Assembly: GCF_001460935.1 (NCBI RefSeq)
Contig: NZ_LN906597.1
Location: 1,942,314 to 2,006,313, forward strand
DNA length: 64,000 nucleotides
Direction of reading: 5' to 3'
Origin: Candidatus Ichthyocystis hellenicum
GTDB lineage: Bacteria > Pseudomonadota > Gammaproteobacteria > Burkholderiales > 2013Ark19i
In this document: piece after piece, positions 7,841-17,429 of the stretch
How the letters are laid out: each line of letters starts with the position of its first letter
Position numbering within the stretch: the stretch's first letter is position 1
Program-made: the position numbers and the translations under genes
Notes under the pieces: model-generated
Database searches by the model: none
Told to the model about the DNA's origin: nothing
The model's input: the letters and a program-made list of their open reading frames with translations, nothing else

Positions 7841-10381
7841 TTACTTTTTACTAATATTTGCATAAGCGCCGCCTTCATCTCCACTGTCTTCTGATGGTGT
7901 TTTTCCCATTTTTTGGTAAATGCTACCTTCATTGCTACTAGTTTCTGGGTTTTTTTCTCTCATGTCTTCGTAGGTATTATCTTCACTGCTAGCGGCTTCT
8001 GAAGATTTTTCTCTCATGTCTTCGTAAATGGTTCCGTCACTGCTAGCGGCTTCTGAAGTTTTTTCTCTCATGTTTTCGTAGGTATTATCTTCACTGCTAG
8101 CGGCTTCTGAAGTTTTTTCTCTCATGTCTTCGTAGGTATTATCTTCACTGCTAGCGGCTTCTGAAGTTTTTTCTCTCATGTCTTCGTAAGGGTGACCTTC
8201 ATCGTTACTAAATCCTGATCTTGATGTTGTAGCGACGACATTATCCGAGTCTGATCTTTCTCTTCTTAGTGTATCAGATGTTGATTTTCCTCTTCTTAAT
8301 ACATCAAATACCGACTTTCCTCTTCTTAGTGCACCAGATGTTGATTTTCCTCTTCTTAATACATCAAGTGCTGACTTTCCTCTTCTTAATATTGCATCAG
8401 ATCTTGATCTTCTTCTTACTTCTTCGTAAAAGTGTTCTTCCTCGCTACTATCTTCTGGGTTTTTGGGGTTCATGTCTTCGTAAAGGTGACCTTCATCGTT
8501 ACTAAATCCTGATCTTGATGTTGCAGCGACGACATTACCCGAGTCTGATCTTCCTCTTCTTAATACTGCATCAGATGTTGATCTTTCTCTTCTTGCTGCA
8601 TTAGATATTGTCCTTTCTCTTCTTGAGGTATCAGATGGTGCTCTTTCTCTTCTTACCGCATCAGATGTTGATCTTTCTCTTCTTGCTGCATTAGATATTG
8701 TCCTTTCTCTTCTTACTGCGGCTAATGATCTTTCGAAAATACTTTCGTCACTTAAGTAAGCCTGCATTCTGGCAGCATAGTCTGATTTCGTTTCACTAGT
8801 AAAGTCTTCTTCCATTTTACTACTAGATTCTGCCCCATATTCATTTTTGCTTTTTGTTTTTATCTCAGAGTTACTTTTAATAACTTTAAACTTTTTGGAT
8901 AATTTTTTTGCTTTTGTTACAAATTGTGATATTTTTCCCCTTATAGTAGATTTTGATTTTTTTGTAGATGATTTACTAGAAGCTCCTTCTTCTATAGGTT
9001 CTGGTTGTTCGCATGCGCTAATATTTTCTATACTAGAACTAGAATGAACGCTTAGTTTTGTGCTTGATTCATCTGTAGGTCTTTCTTTCATTTCGTCACC
9101 TGAATTTTTTCCGAAAAGATCTTTGTATAATTCTTTATCTTTTCTACGATTAAACTCTTTCCTTTGCTTAGTACTAAGCTCAAATTTTTCTTTGGATATT
9201 TCTTCAAGTTGGGATAGTACTGATTTTTTGTTTGCACTGGTAATACGTAATTTTATGCCGGAATCAATAGTACTAGTATCCCCATCTGATTTTATGGTGC
9301 TACTAGAAGAGATTTCGCTAATTTCAGATTCTTGGTCCATTGTTTTTGCTTTTTGTTTTTTTGCTGCTGACTTGCCAGAATCTTTTATTTCTTCTTTAAG
9401 GCTAGAAGTAGAAGGAAGATCAGTACTTACGATTACAAATTCATCTTTTCCTATATTTCTTAGTATTTCATCAAAATTTCCTAGTATTTCATCAAAAGAT
9501 TTTTCTAGCTTTACTAATTTTTCTTCCGGTAGTGAAATATCTTCACTTTTTTGTGATGAAGCTTGAGTTTTAGGCTCTAAATGAACTACAGCCTCAGTAG
9601 TAATTGTTATAGATGGATTACTGGTATTTTCTTCGTGATCATCATATTGTTGTTGACTGTTACAACCTCTATCCTCAGAAGAGGATTCATGATCATTCAT
9701 GCTCACTGATTCATACACTGGATCTTCATCTATATCAAATGAGATTCTACTTGCAGATTTGCTGTTAGATTTAGGGCTTAATTTTCCTTTGCATTTTCTT
9801 TGGTGTAGTATTCTACTAATAGCGGTTCCAATCGTTGGTACAGGTCTGGTAGAAAACCTACCTAATATTGTTGATCTAGTTTGTTGCCTAGATGCGTTGG
9901 TAAGACTGAGATTATGGCTTTTTGACGAATGTCTTGTGCTACTGGAATTGTTCTCGTTACTTCCTTTTATTCCTACCATTTTTTTCATGCTACTACCGAT
10001 AGAACGCAGGGTATGTAGAGCCCTTGTACTAACACTTTCTTTTTTTGCGACAGAATTTACATCGTCTGTCTGGGTGGCCATGGATTCAAGAGGGTTACTG
10101 GCAGTTCTTCTGCCAGAGGATTCTGTCCTGCTATTACTAACGTTACTTCTCCTAGAAACATATGTTCTGGCGCTGGCTGTCATGGATCCCATTCTACTTC
10201 TTACTGATCTCGTTAACAAAGATGCAGATTGAGTTCTATCTCTGAGTGAAGATTGTCCTCTATTTTCTGGGGTAATATCAGATTCGGAGAGTGTTTGACT
10301 TACGTTGCCCCTTTCTTGTTCCTCAACTTCTTTATTTTTTTCATTAGAGATGTTGGTGGTTACTTTAGGGTTTATGTTCAT
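7841..10381 (-). CDS. motif-array protein with 7 YxxM and RxRxxS repeats (putative PI3K-docking mimic)
   Basis: 846 residues from the ATG at 10381. The frame is open to a TTG at 10396, but MNINP at 10381 matches the leader of the paralogue (MNINAG) and the sequence just upstream aligns with that gene's 5' region, so I chose 10381. Residues 1-170 share the basic module of 2719-7299, including ILHQRKCKGKL. A Lys-rich region (about 480-540) precedes five RRER(T/S/A) repeats (about 553-612), RRGKS repeats, and an 18-residue array TYEDMREKTSEAASSEDN (about 728-827). Seven Tyr fit YxxM (YEDM, YENM, YQKM), known as the p85 SH2 docking consensus. RERTIS/RERSTS/RERAPS fit RxRxxS, a basophilic (Akt-type) kinase site. 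I infer a secreted host-signalling scaffold; phosphorylation is not shown. Confidence 0.82.
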   Translation of the reverse strand: MNINPKVTTNISNEKNKEVEEQERGNVSQTLSESDITPENRGQSSLRDRTQSASLLTRSVRSRMGSMTASARTYVSRRSNVSNSRTESSGRRTASNPLESMATQTDDVNSVAKKESVSTRALHTLRSIGSSMKKMVGIKGSNENNSSSTRHSSKSHNLSLTNASRQQTRSTILGRFSTRPVPTIGTAISRILHQRKCKGKLSPKSNSKSASRISFDIDEDPVYESVSMNDHESSSEDRGCNSQQQYDDHEENTSNPSITITTEAVVHLEPKTQASSQKSEDISLPEEKLVKLEKSFDEILGNFDEILRNIGKDEFVIVSTDLPSTSSLKEEIKDSGKSAAKKQKAKTMDQESEISEISSSSTIKSDGDTSTIDSGIKLRITSANKKSVLSQLEEISKEKFELSTKQRKEFNRRKDKELYKDLFGKNSGDEMKERPTDESSTKLSVHSSSSIENISACEQPEPIEEGASSKSSTKKSKSTIRGKISQFVTKAKKLSKKFKVIKSNSEIKTKSKNEYGAESSSKMEEDFTSETKSDYAARMQAYLSDESIFERSLAAVRRERTISNAARRERSTSDAVRRERAPSDTSRRERTISNAARRERSTSDAVLRRGRSDSGNVVAATSRSGFSNDEGHLYEDMNPKNPEDSSEEEHFYEEVRRRSRSDAILRRGKSALDVLRRGKSTSGALRRGKSVFDVLRRGKSTSDTLRRERSDSDNVVATTSRSGFSNDEGHPYEDMREKTSEAASSEDNTYEDMREKTSEAASSEDNTYENMREKTSEAASSDGTIYEDMREKSSEAASSEDNTYEDMREKNPETSSNEGSIYQKMGKTPSEDSGDEGGAYANISKK
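7930..8195. repeat. 54-bp tandem repeat encoding YEDM units
   Basis: About five copies of a 54-bp unit with the recurring core GCTAGCGGCTTCTGAAG. Each encodes one YEDM/YENM motif. All are in frame in the minus-strand gene. Confidence 0.9.
8545..8735. repeat. repeats encoding RRER(S/T) kinase-site-like units
   Basis: Alternating near-identical units of about 33-36 bp, built on CTTTCTCTTCTT, encode RRERTISNA, RRERSTSDA and RRERAPSDT. A related set of RRGKS units lies at 8270-8420. Confidence 0.8.
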
Positions 10382-11934
10382 TTCTACTCTCATCAAATTT
10401 CAAAAGTTACAAGTAACTAATGCAAATCAATATGTTTAAGATTATGCTAGTGGGTGGTAAAATTATTCATACCATTCTTTATCTCAATTGTTTTCTGGGA
10501 GTCGTTTTTCAATTTCTTGCTTAATACAATAACTTTGTCTAGAAAGTATGCTCATAATTAAGTATGCATCCAAATAAGATTTACAAAAAATCTATAACAT
10601 ATTAGTTCACAAGATAATATTAACTGAATAAAACCCATAAATCCAATCAACTTGCAAAATAATAATAGTAAAACTCACGCTCTCAAAAAAATAGCACTGA
10701 AAGAAAACTATGATTGATTTCGTCTCAAATACCTCTAAACCAAAAGGTTATATTTATATACCAAAATCATAAGTTAACTACAATCACAGAAAAATGAATT
10801 CCTACAAAATTTTTTCGTAAAATAAATATTATGACTATTGCACTTAATAAAAGTATTATTACCAAAAACCAATAAAAATTTTACCCATCGTACTACTTAA
10901 CCTAAGGGTAAGGCATGGTACATCTCGTAAAAACAAATTATTGTATATATTAATTTATGATTCATTTTCCATAACTTAACAAAAAATAATCCTAATTAGA
11001 AATCTTAAAATTTAGTATAAGATAAAATTTGAAAATAAATATTGCTTTATTTTTGATATGTAGTTATGTATATTACTATTATGGTGAAAAAAATTTAACC
11101 CCTACTCTATCAGGGGAGCCTACTAATAGATTAAAAATCAAATAACATTAAACTATATTCAAAATCACTATAAAAATTATTCCTTTAATATCTTCCAATG
11201 AGGATAAATTTTTTCATAAGAATTCCAATAAATGGAGCCACATTTTACAAAATTAATTACCTATCACTTACAATTGAATGATATTTCAAAAATATGACAT
11301 TATAATTAATTACATAAAAGAATATATGTAAAATTTTAACAAAAAACTCATAGCTTAAACTAAATTAAACTCAACCAAACCACGCATAATTATTTCTTAC
11401 AAAAACAATTTCCACATTTACACTAAAACATCAACTTAAAAAATCAACTTAATAATAAATGCCAAAATTGCATGAAACTCAAAAGCTTTTTAAAGAAAAA
11501 TTACTACACGTTATTACTATCGTATTTACATATCTTTTAAAAAAATTGAAGTAAATTTACCTGAATTAATACATTGTAACAAATATTCACCATCATCAAA
11601 AAATAATCAATCACCATTCACCATCAAAAACAAAATGGATAAAAAACAGCACAGAGTAATAATTAAAAATTACAATGTACTTGATTATTACAATTTAAAT
11701 TACTAATTATATGGTAATGTGTAAAAAAATTCTATTGAACTAACTCAAATAAACCATCTCGAAGAATCCACTGGGGGTTAGTCATCAACTAGTTGATCTT
11801 TATATTTTTTCGCAAAGAAAGAATAGGGTACAATCTAATAAAGATAGGTATATATAGGTATATTTTGTCAACTCCTATCTCGAATATGAATATAAGAAAT
11901 CAATAGGGTGGAAATAATTTTGTGAGAGGATAAA
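10382..11934. other. long gene-free region with left arm of inverted repeat
   Basis: Holds the upstream region of the minus-strand gene and the 127-bp repeat arm at 10441-10567. Beyond it, on the plus strand, the sequence turns A- and C-rich with little G, unlike 1-10.4 kb. No frame or RNA gene recognised. The last bases carry the binding site GAGAGG before the ATG at 11935. Confidence 0.5.
10441..10567 (+). repeat. 127-bp perfect inverted repeat, left arm
   Basis: Base-by-base comparison shows that this stretch is the exact reverse complement of 23199-23325. The arms are about 12.6 kb apart and enclose all the plus-strand genes of block B. The left arm starts 60 bp upstream of the ATG at 10381, so it overlaps that gene's probable promoter region. 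Confidence 0.93.
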
Positions 11935-13326
11935 ATGAATAGTATAAACCCTAATAAAGCAGGCGGGAATGCTGGTGCAAATCAAAGAGCATCTAGTGTA
12001 GATGAAAAAAAAGATAGCGAAGAAAGCGGTAGCAAAAGCAGACTTTCCGTTTCTAGTGACACCAGCAATAAGAGTAGAACTGTATCAAGCTCAAACACAT
12101 TACCAAAAGCACCATCAAACTCGAGCGAAGGGAAAAATTTAACTCTACCACTAGAGGAAATGGGCGCCCATGGTCCCATATACAAAACGACTAGTTCTGA
12201 AAGCTTGGAATCTAAATCTGGCATCACTTCATCAAAGGGCAACTTGTCGTTATTATCAGATAAAATAAAAAGTGCCACAGAAAAAGTTAGGAGTGTAGCT
12301 AAAAAATCAATAGGTAGAATTAAATCAACTCTTAGTACAGAAAATGATGATGATCTGCGAGCAGAGATTAGAACTCAGATACTTAGCATGATGGAGATAA
12401 TAAGAGGGGAAATTAAAGAAGCAGCACAAAAAAGATTTACCAGAAGATCGGAAGCTGGTACATATACGATATCTCCTCTAGAAGAAATAACATCAAAGTC
12501 AGAGAGAAACTTGCTTTCGTTATGGGGATTACTGGAACAGCTTATAAGATCGCATGATGGCAAAACTGAGAAGGGACTGGCATCCAACCTCAGTAAGGAA
12601 CAACTGGAAGACATATCGAAATTGTTGAGTAACCTGGCGGCAGAAGTACACACCGCACAGAAAGCGCTGGAAATTGAACAACAGCAACTATCTGCTCCTA
12701 CATCACTTCCAGTAGCTGCTCCTAGAATAAAAACAGGCGCTAACACTGTAAAAAACACGCCAGAGGAAAAAAATATAAATACGCAGAGACCAATAGTACC
12801 TACCAGAACAAAAAGAGATACAACACCCCAGACACCAATAGCGGCTCCTAGGACAAAACCACCTCGTGTCGCTAATCGAGAAAAATCTGTAGAAGTAATG
12901 GAATCACTGGACAAACTAATTGAAGACATTGAAAAAACACAGAAAGATTTATCTGATAAATATAAAAATTACGACCTTGGAACTAGACAACCAGTAGCCC
13001 CCCCTAGAACAGCAAAAACAAATCCCACCCCTACAGCAAGACTAGGACAAAATTTGCAGCACCAGAATGCTGAGCATGGTACCAAACAAAAACCAGAAAT
13101 TCCTCCTAAACCCACCCACTTAAACCAGAATACCGGACGTGCTCCCAAACAAAAACCAGAAATTCCTCCTAAACCAACTAACTTGAGCCAGAATGCTGTA
13201 CATACTCCCAAACAAAAACCAGAAATTCCTCCTAAACCAACTAACTTGAGCCAAAATGCTAGTAGAAGTGCACCCCAACAAAAACCAAAAGCTCCGCCTA
13301 TCCCCCCTCGCCGGGGAAAAAGATAG
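11935..13326 (+). CDS. proline-motif-array protein with PxxxPR and IPPKP repeats (putative SH3-docking effector)
   Basis: 463 residues. The leader MNSINPNKAGGN matches the family start. A Ser/Lys-rich region with a basic segment (KVRSVAKKSIGRIKS, about 120-137) precedes a helical domain (about 145-255). Then come PVAAPR, PIAAPR and PVAPPR (about 258-365) and a 21-residue array KQKPEIPPKPTNLSQN (about 383-450), ending in APPIPPRRGKR. PxxxPR is the known ligand of CIN85/CD2AP SH3 domains and occurs four times if PPIPPR is counted; IPPKP and PIPPRR also fit proline-rich SH3 ligands. The binding site GAGAGG precedes the ATG in a GAGAG-ATAAAATG context shared with 17430 and 20235. I infer a host SH3-binding effector. 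The C-terminus is very basic. Confidence 0.82.
   Translation: MNSINPNKAGGNAGANQRASSVDEKKDSEESGSKSRLSVSSDTSNKSRTVSSSNTLPKAPSNSSEGKNLTLPLEEMGAHGPIYKTTSSESLESKSGITSSKGNLSLLSDKIKSATEKVRSVAKKSIGRIKSTLSTENDDDLRAEIRTQILSMMEIIRGEIKEAAQKRFTRRSEAGTYTISPLEEITSKSERNLLSLWGLLEQLIRSHDGKTEKGLASNLSKEQLEDISKLLSNLAAEVHTAQKALEIEQQQLSAPTSLPVAAPRIKTGANTVKNTPEEKNINTQRPIVPTRTKRDTTPQTPIAAPRTKPPRVANREKSVEVMESLDKLIEDIEKTQKDLSDKYKNYDLGTRQPVAPPRTAKTNPTPTARLGQNLQHQNAEHGTKQKPEIPPKPTHLNQNTGRAPKQKPEIPPKPTNLSQNAVHTPKQKPEIPPKPTNLSQNASRSAPQQKPKAPPIPPRRGKR
13084..13275. repeat. 63-bp tandem repeat encoding PEIPPKP units
   Basis: Three units at 63-bp spacing (AAACAAAAACC cores at 13084, 13147 and 13210), each encoding KQKPEIPPKPT; a fourth degenerate unit gives QQKPKAPPIPP. 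Confidence 0.9.
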
Positions 13327-14326
13327 ATCACATAAAATGATAACTACTAATGTAGGGGAAAATTTTATACCTAACATCCATATGTCTATTCTTTGATAGG
13401 CACAAAGCATGGTAGAAGTAAAACTATGTATAATAATCTCGTTCCATAATTAAATAAATACAAGTTTTATTTACCATAAATATAAGCTATCAATGTATTA
13501 GGGTTAACACATAAGTACAATGTCGTGTATTTATGTGTTGACTGTTACCAAATAGATAAACTTATAATAGTCATAAAAATGCCATAGTCACCAAAATCAA
13601 TACGTGGTGTAACATAAACAGTTATAAACTAAGAGTCTTTAAGTTACTAACCTAGTATGATATTAACATATTTATACTAACACTATAAATATCAAGAACA
13701 AATCATAGATCTTGTTTTTAACATATACTGTATAAGTATCGGAGCAAAATAATTAACTATTACTTTAAAAGTATTAACTCACCAACATAGCCAAATGCAT
13801 TTTAGTAGAAATCAATTATAACATTTAGCAGTAAGTAGTATAATTATAACCAAGAAAAACACAACTCCCTACCCTGGAATACGCTTACTTGTACAAAACT
13901 GAAATATAAAACGTAAAAAAGAAAAAATTTACTATCGCTAAATATGGATCTACAAAAATAAATAAAATATTTGTCACTCAGATTATTAACCCAAGAGTAA
14001 TACCCGATATATATTAGAAAAGAAAAATAAATCATTGTCATTGTATATATGAGCTCTGCCATTAATTTACAATGCTTGCCGATACAAAAATTAAATGCAA
14101 ACCATTACATATTAAAAATCTAGTGAGAACTATCACTGATAGATTATATTTTTGATTGTACTAGCATACCTATAAGTAAAACATTTTCGCCGCGCACAGT
14201 TGTATGTTTTTAAGTGACTACCTTTATTAAAGGCAACATCATATTTCTAATAGATAAATATTATACGCTACTCTGTTTACTAATCTTAACCTATAGATAT
14301 TTGAACACATTTAGGAAGTACGAATT
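13327..14326. other. gene-free region
   Basis: About 1 kb of A/C-rich sequence without a credible gene. A stretch near 13484 (AGCTATCAATG) resembles one near 21558, downstream of another motif-array gene, which hints at a shared ancestral 3' flank. Confidence 0.4.
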
Positions 14327-17059
14327 ATGATATATGGTGATTTACGTATAGCTGGCGCCCAAAACTATGAAGACCAAGGGGAAACATCATCCTCAATAAC
14401 TAATAATACAGAAATATTACTTCCAATCTACTCCTCTTGCCTTAACCGACTATCTAGACATATTGAAATAAATTTAGCTAAAACAATTATAGAAGATGAG
14501 TTAGAAAAAATTAATTATATATGGAATGAATTATCGCATGCAAAATCTCTTAATAGTGAAGAAAAATGTATACTTGCACGAAATGCTACTACAAAATTAT
14601 CTGCTTACTTATCAGGTGACACTTACCTTATCCCAGAAGGATATAACCTATGTGAAGTTGCATTAGAAGTTGAAGAAGGAATTGAATTTGACGAAGAAGA
14701 AATGGAAACTGAGGTTCAATTAGAAGGAGGCGTACTTGGAATAGAAAGCGAAGATGCACTAATTAAAAATAATGAATTATTTCTATGCTTTTTAGAACGA
14801 ATAAATGCCGAAAATACAGAGGATAATAATGGGAAATTTATATTAGAAAATGTATCTATTATTAATACTATTGCAGAAACTCATATAGATCACGTAGGAT
14901 GTGATATTTCAACAATTATTGGATCAATTTTAGATTCATTAATAAGTGCTGCTAGCAAAGACTATAGCCTTAGTTCGCTGGAAGAAGTATTAAGTATGCT
15001 AATTGATAACGGGCTGCATAAATCCCCCGTATTGATTTCAGAGCACACTAAAATCAAAGAAATTATTCGTTGCTATGTTGATAAATATCAATTGAAATAT
15101 ATAGAAGAACGGGTTAATGTTCCTAGTGCTCCAGTAATGCTATGTATGATGTCTAGATCAATTGGTGAAATTTGTGGTCAAAATAAATTCACCAAATTTA
15201 TTCTTGATTTGCCAGGTAAAAATAACAGACCATCTCTATATGATTCATTTGCTAGTTGCCAATTTTCTGATACTGTAAAATCAATTACATGCGCTAGCAT
15301 ACCTTTTGATTTTTGGAATCTTTTATCGCAAATTCTATCGAAACAAAAACAAGAACAAAAAGATGGAAGTTTTGCAAAGGATATAAAAACTTTACTCGCA
15401 ATACAATCATCTTCCAATACTGAACTGGGAAAAATTATTAATAGAAAAATAATGACTGCAGCATCAGAACAAAGAGAGTTTCTAGATACTGCTTTCGTAA
15501 ATGCGATAGTTTCCGCAATTGAGCATAAATCACCTGTATCTATGACTGATGCTAACAATCATAATTACATAAGTCCAAACGCAGCTAGAATTGATCCCAA
15601 ATCGTTAGAAAAATTAATTTTTTTAGAGTTATTCATTGAAGGGTATTGTACAAATCAAAGCAGAATAAGTAAATATTCTTCCCTTTTACTAAGCAAATTA
15701 TCATTAAAAACTGAAAATACATCTGTAAAAGTTCTTAGCCATTCTGAAAAGTTACTAAAATATTTTAAACACCCTCAATGTCCTGAAATATCCAGCAATC
15801 TACATATAAAATTCAATTCCAAAATCGATGATTTATCCCAAAAAATAGTTTTATTCTTAGAAGAAACAAAGAAAACTGAACCTGGTTGTACAAAATCATT
15901 TTTCACAAATCTATTAAGTCTACTGGAGGAAGTGTCAGTGGAGCTAATCCACCTCCCAGATAGCCCAACATCTTTTGAAAAACTGATAGAAAAATCTATA
16001 CAATCAGTTTCCTCTGAGGAAGTTATAATATTAACCGGAAAATTTTTATCCAGTAAATGGATGAAAATTGCAAAAAAAACCATCACAAAGCTTGGAAAAA
16101 CCTCCAAGTCACTACTTCCACAAGAAACTTTGGATATGATTTCAAAATTTGAAAAAATAATATTAAAAAATTTACCATCAAGTATGACTCTAAGAAAGTC
16201 CAAGGTATTATTCCATGAAGAAAAATTTGATGAATCTGAGGTTAAAAACACAGTACTATCTGTTCTTGGATTTAGTTACTGTAGTGAGTACAGCCACTCA
16301 TATCATCACAGAAACAATCTCCCTGTTAGCTATGTTAGAATGGTGCAGAATGTATTGTTACCATCAACAAGTTCAGACATACTTGAAGAGTTAATTGTTA
16401 ATGGCGTAAAATACAAACTACCGGTAACTTTGTTAAAAGATCTTGATAGATCATCGTACAAAATAGGAGAGGATAAAATATTACGATCAAAAATAGTTGG
16501 TGTAGAAGAAAAATATGAACAAGATATTCAACTAGAACTAGGAGTTCAATTCATTGAAGGAGCTATTAAACTTGGATTATCAAAAGAAGCTATAGAAGTT
16601 GCCGCATCCCTTATGAACCAATATACTGCAGCAGTAATGCTAAATGCTGGGTGGGTACCAAATCACATTATGTTCCCTCTAAAATCAGGGCTGGGAATTG
16701 CTCCTATGTTAAGTGAAGATACTATTTTCACCCTGGAGAGGTCTACGTCAGGTGAGCACATAATAAAGGCCTCCATATCTGGACATGGGAAAATATTACA
16801 TGCTCAAGAAAAAGAACTGATAGACATCACAAAAAATAGGGAAGGATATATTAAAAACATAATTGCCATTGCTCCAACAGAGCATGAATTATCGTCTATA
16901 GTAAATGAAATTGAACTAAAATCAAATATAGAATTGCGAATAAAACAGGATGGATCAGTGGAAGTAATTAAAGTACGATATGAATTACCAAACCTATGCC
17001 CTGAAAAAATATCAAAAATATGTAACTCAAATGAGGTTAGGCCGTATCTACACTTCTAG
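14327..17059 (+). CDS. 910-residue uncharacterised globular protein
   Basis: I do not recognise this protein. It lacks the low-complexity arrays of its neighbours. The composition suggests a mainly helical soluble protein, with an acidic patch at about 118-140 (EEGIEFDEEEMETE) and a more mixed C-terminal part (about 690-910) with Gly-rich turns and a VRYELP segment near the end. No signal peptide or membrane segment is evident. AGGAAG precedes the ATG. It sits 370 bp upstream of the 404-residue motif-array gene on the same strand. A decayed copy of its middle lies at about 19800-19945 in the same position relative to the next motif-array gene, so gene and neighbour were duplicated together. 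That linkage hints at a related function (for example effector partner or chaperone), but this is speculation. Confidence 0.85.
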   Translation: MIYGDLRIAGAQNYEDQGETSSSITNNTEILLPIYSSCLNRLSRHIEINLAKTIIEDELEKINYIWNELSHAKSLNSEEKCILARNATTKLSAYLSGDTYLIPEGYNLCEVALEVEEGIEFDEEEMETEVQLEGGVLGIESEDALIKNNELFLCFLERINAENTEDNNGKFILENVSIINTIAETHIDHVGCDISTIIGSILDSLISAASKDYSLSSLEEVLSMLIDNGLHKSPVLISEHTKIKEIIRCYVDKYQLKYIEERVNVPSAPVMLCMMSRSIGEICGQNKFTKFILDLPGKNNRPSLYDSFASCQFSDTVKSITCASIPFDFWNLLSQILSKQKQEQKDGSFAKDIKTLLAIQSSSNTELGKIINRKIMTAASEQREFLDTAFVNAIVSAIEHKSPVSMTDANNHNYISPNAARIDPKSLEKLIFLELFIEGYCTNQSRISKYSSLLLSKLSLKTENTSVKVLSHSEKLLKYFKHPQCPEISSNLHIKFNSKIDDLSQKIVLFLEETKKTEPGCTKSFFTNLLSLLEEVSVELIHLPDSPTSFEKLIEKSIQSVSSEEVIILTGKFLSSKWMKIAKKTITKLGKTSKSLLPQETLDMISKFEKIILKNLPSSMTLRKSKVLFHEEKFDESEVKNTVLSVLGFSYCSEYSHSYHHRNNLPVSYVRMVQNVLLPSTSSDILEELIVNGVKYKLPVTLLKDLDRSSYKIGEDKILRSKIVGVEEKYEQDIQLELGVQFIEGAIKLGLSKEAIEVAASLMNQYTAAVMLNAGWVPNHIMFPLKSGLGIAPMLSEDTIFTLERSTSGEHIIKASISGHGKILHAQEKELIDITKNREGYIKNIIAIAPTEHELSSIVNEIELKSNIELRIKQDGSVEVIKVRYELPNLCPEKISKICNSNEVRPYLHF

Positions 17060-17429
17060 TTTTTATTACACAGCACGAAACCATAAACTATTTATCTTTA
17101 ACATTTGTTAAATTAATTAGATTTACTACGACACGATTAATCTCCACAGCGCTACTATAAACGTACTAACCCAGCACTTTACATATCAATTGAAAAATAT
17201 TATCCGCTTGTATGTTAATATAATTTATTCAAAATAGACCAAATAAAATGAACGACAAAAACTACAGGACGTCAATACCAACTCAACCAGACAATAAAAA
17301 CCAAGATTATCCTTGTCCTAGATAAATGTTCGATAACGATGATAAACTCTATTTATAGAAATGAGATTAATTACCGATGTTAACTAATCTTGTTAAATTG
17401 TTAAATTGTTATAGATACGAAAGAATAAA
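17060..17429. repeat. intergenic repeat shared with 19950-20234
   Basis: Spacer between the 910-residue gene and the next motif-array gene. The part from about 17180 to 17340 aligns with about 19960-20105 (shared cores TTGAAAAATATTAT and CGTCAATACCA), marking the duplicated gene pair. Confidence 0.75.

Noticed and set aside
7930-8195. 54-bp repeats resembling a non-coding satellite
   Set aside because: In frame and coding for YEDM units in the minus-strand gene.
10396-10396. Longer start (TTG 10396 or ATG 10393) for the 7841-10381 gene
   Set aside because: The conserved leader MNIN and upstream alignment with the paralogue favour the ATG at 10381.
12969-13331. Minus-strand Gly/Phe-rich frame
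   Set aside because: Antisense of the Pro-rich repeats of the 11935-13326 gene.
13844-14062. Minus-strand hydrophobic frame of 72 codons
   Set aside because: Isolated, AT-rich, no ribosome site or homologue in the window; chance hydrophobicity of AT-rich DNA is likely.
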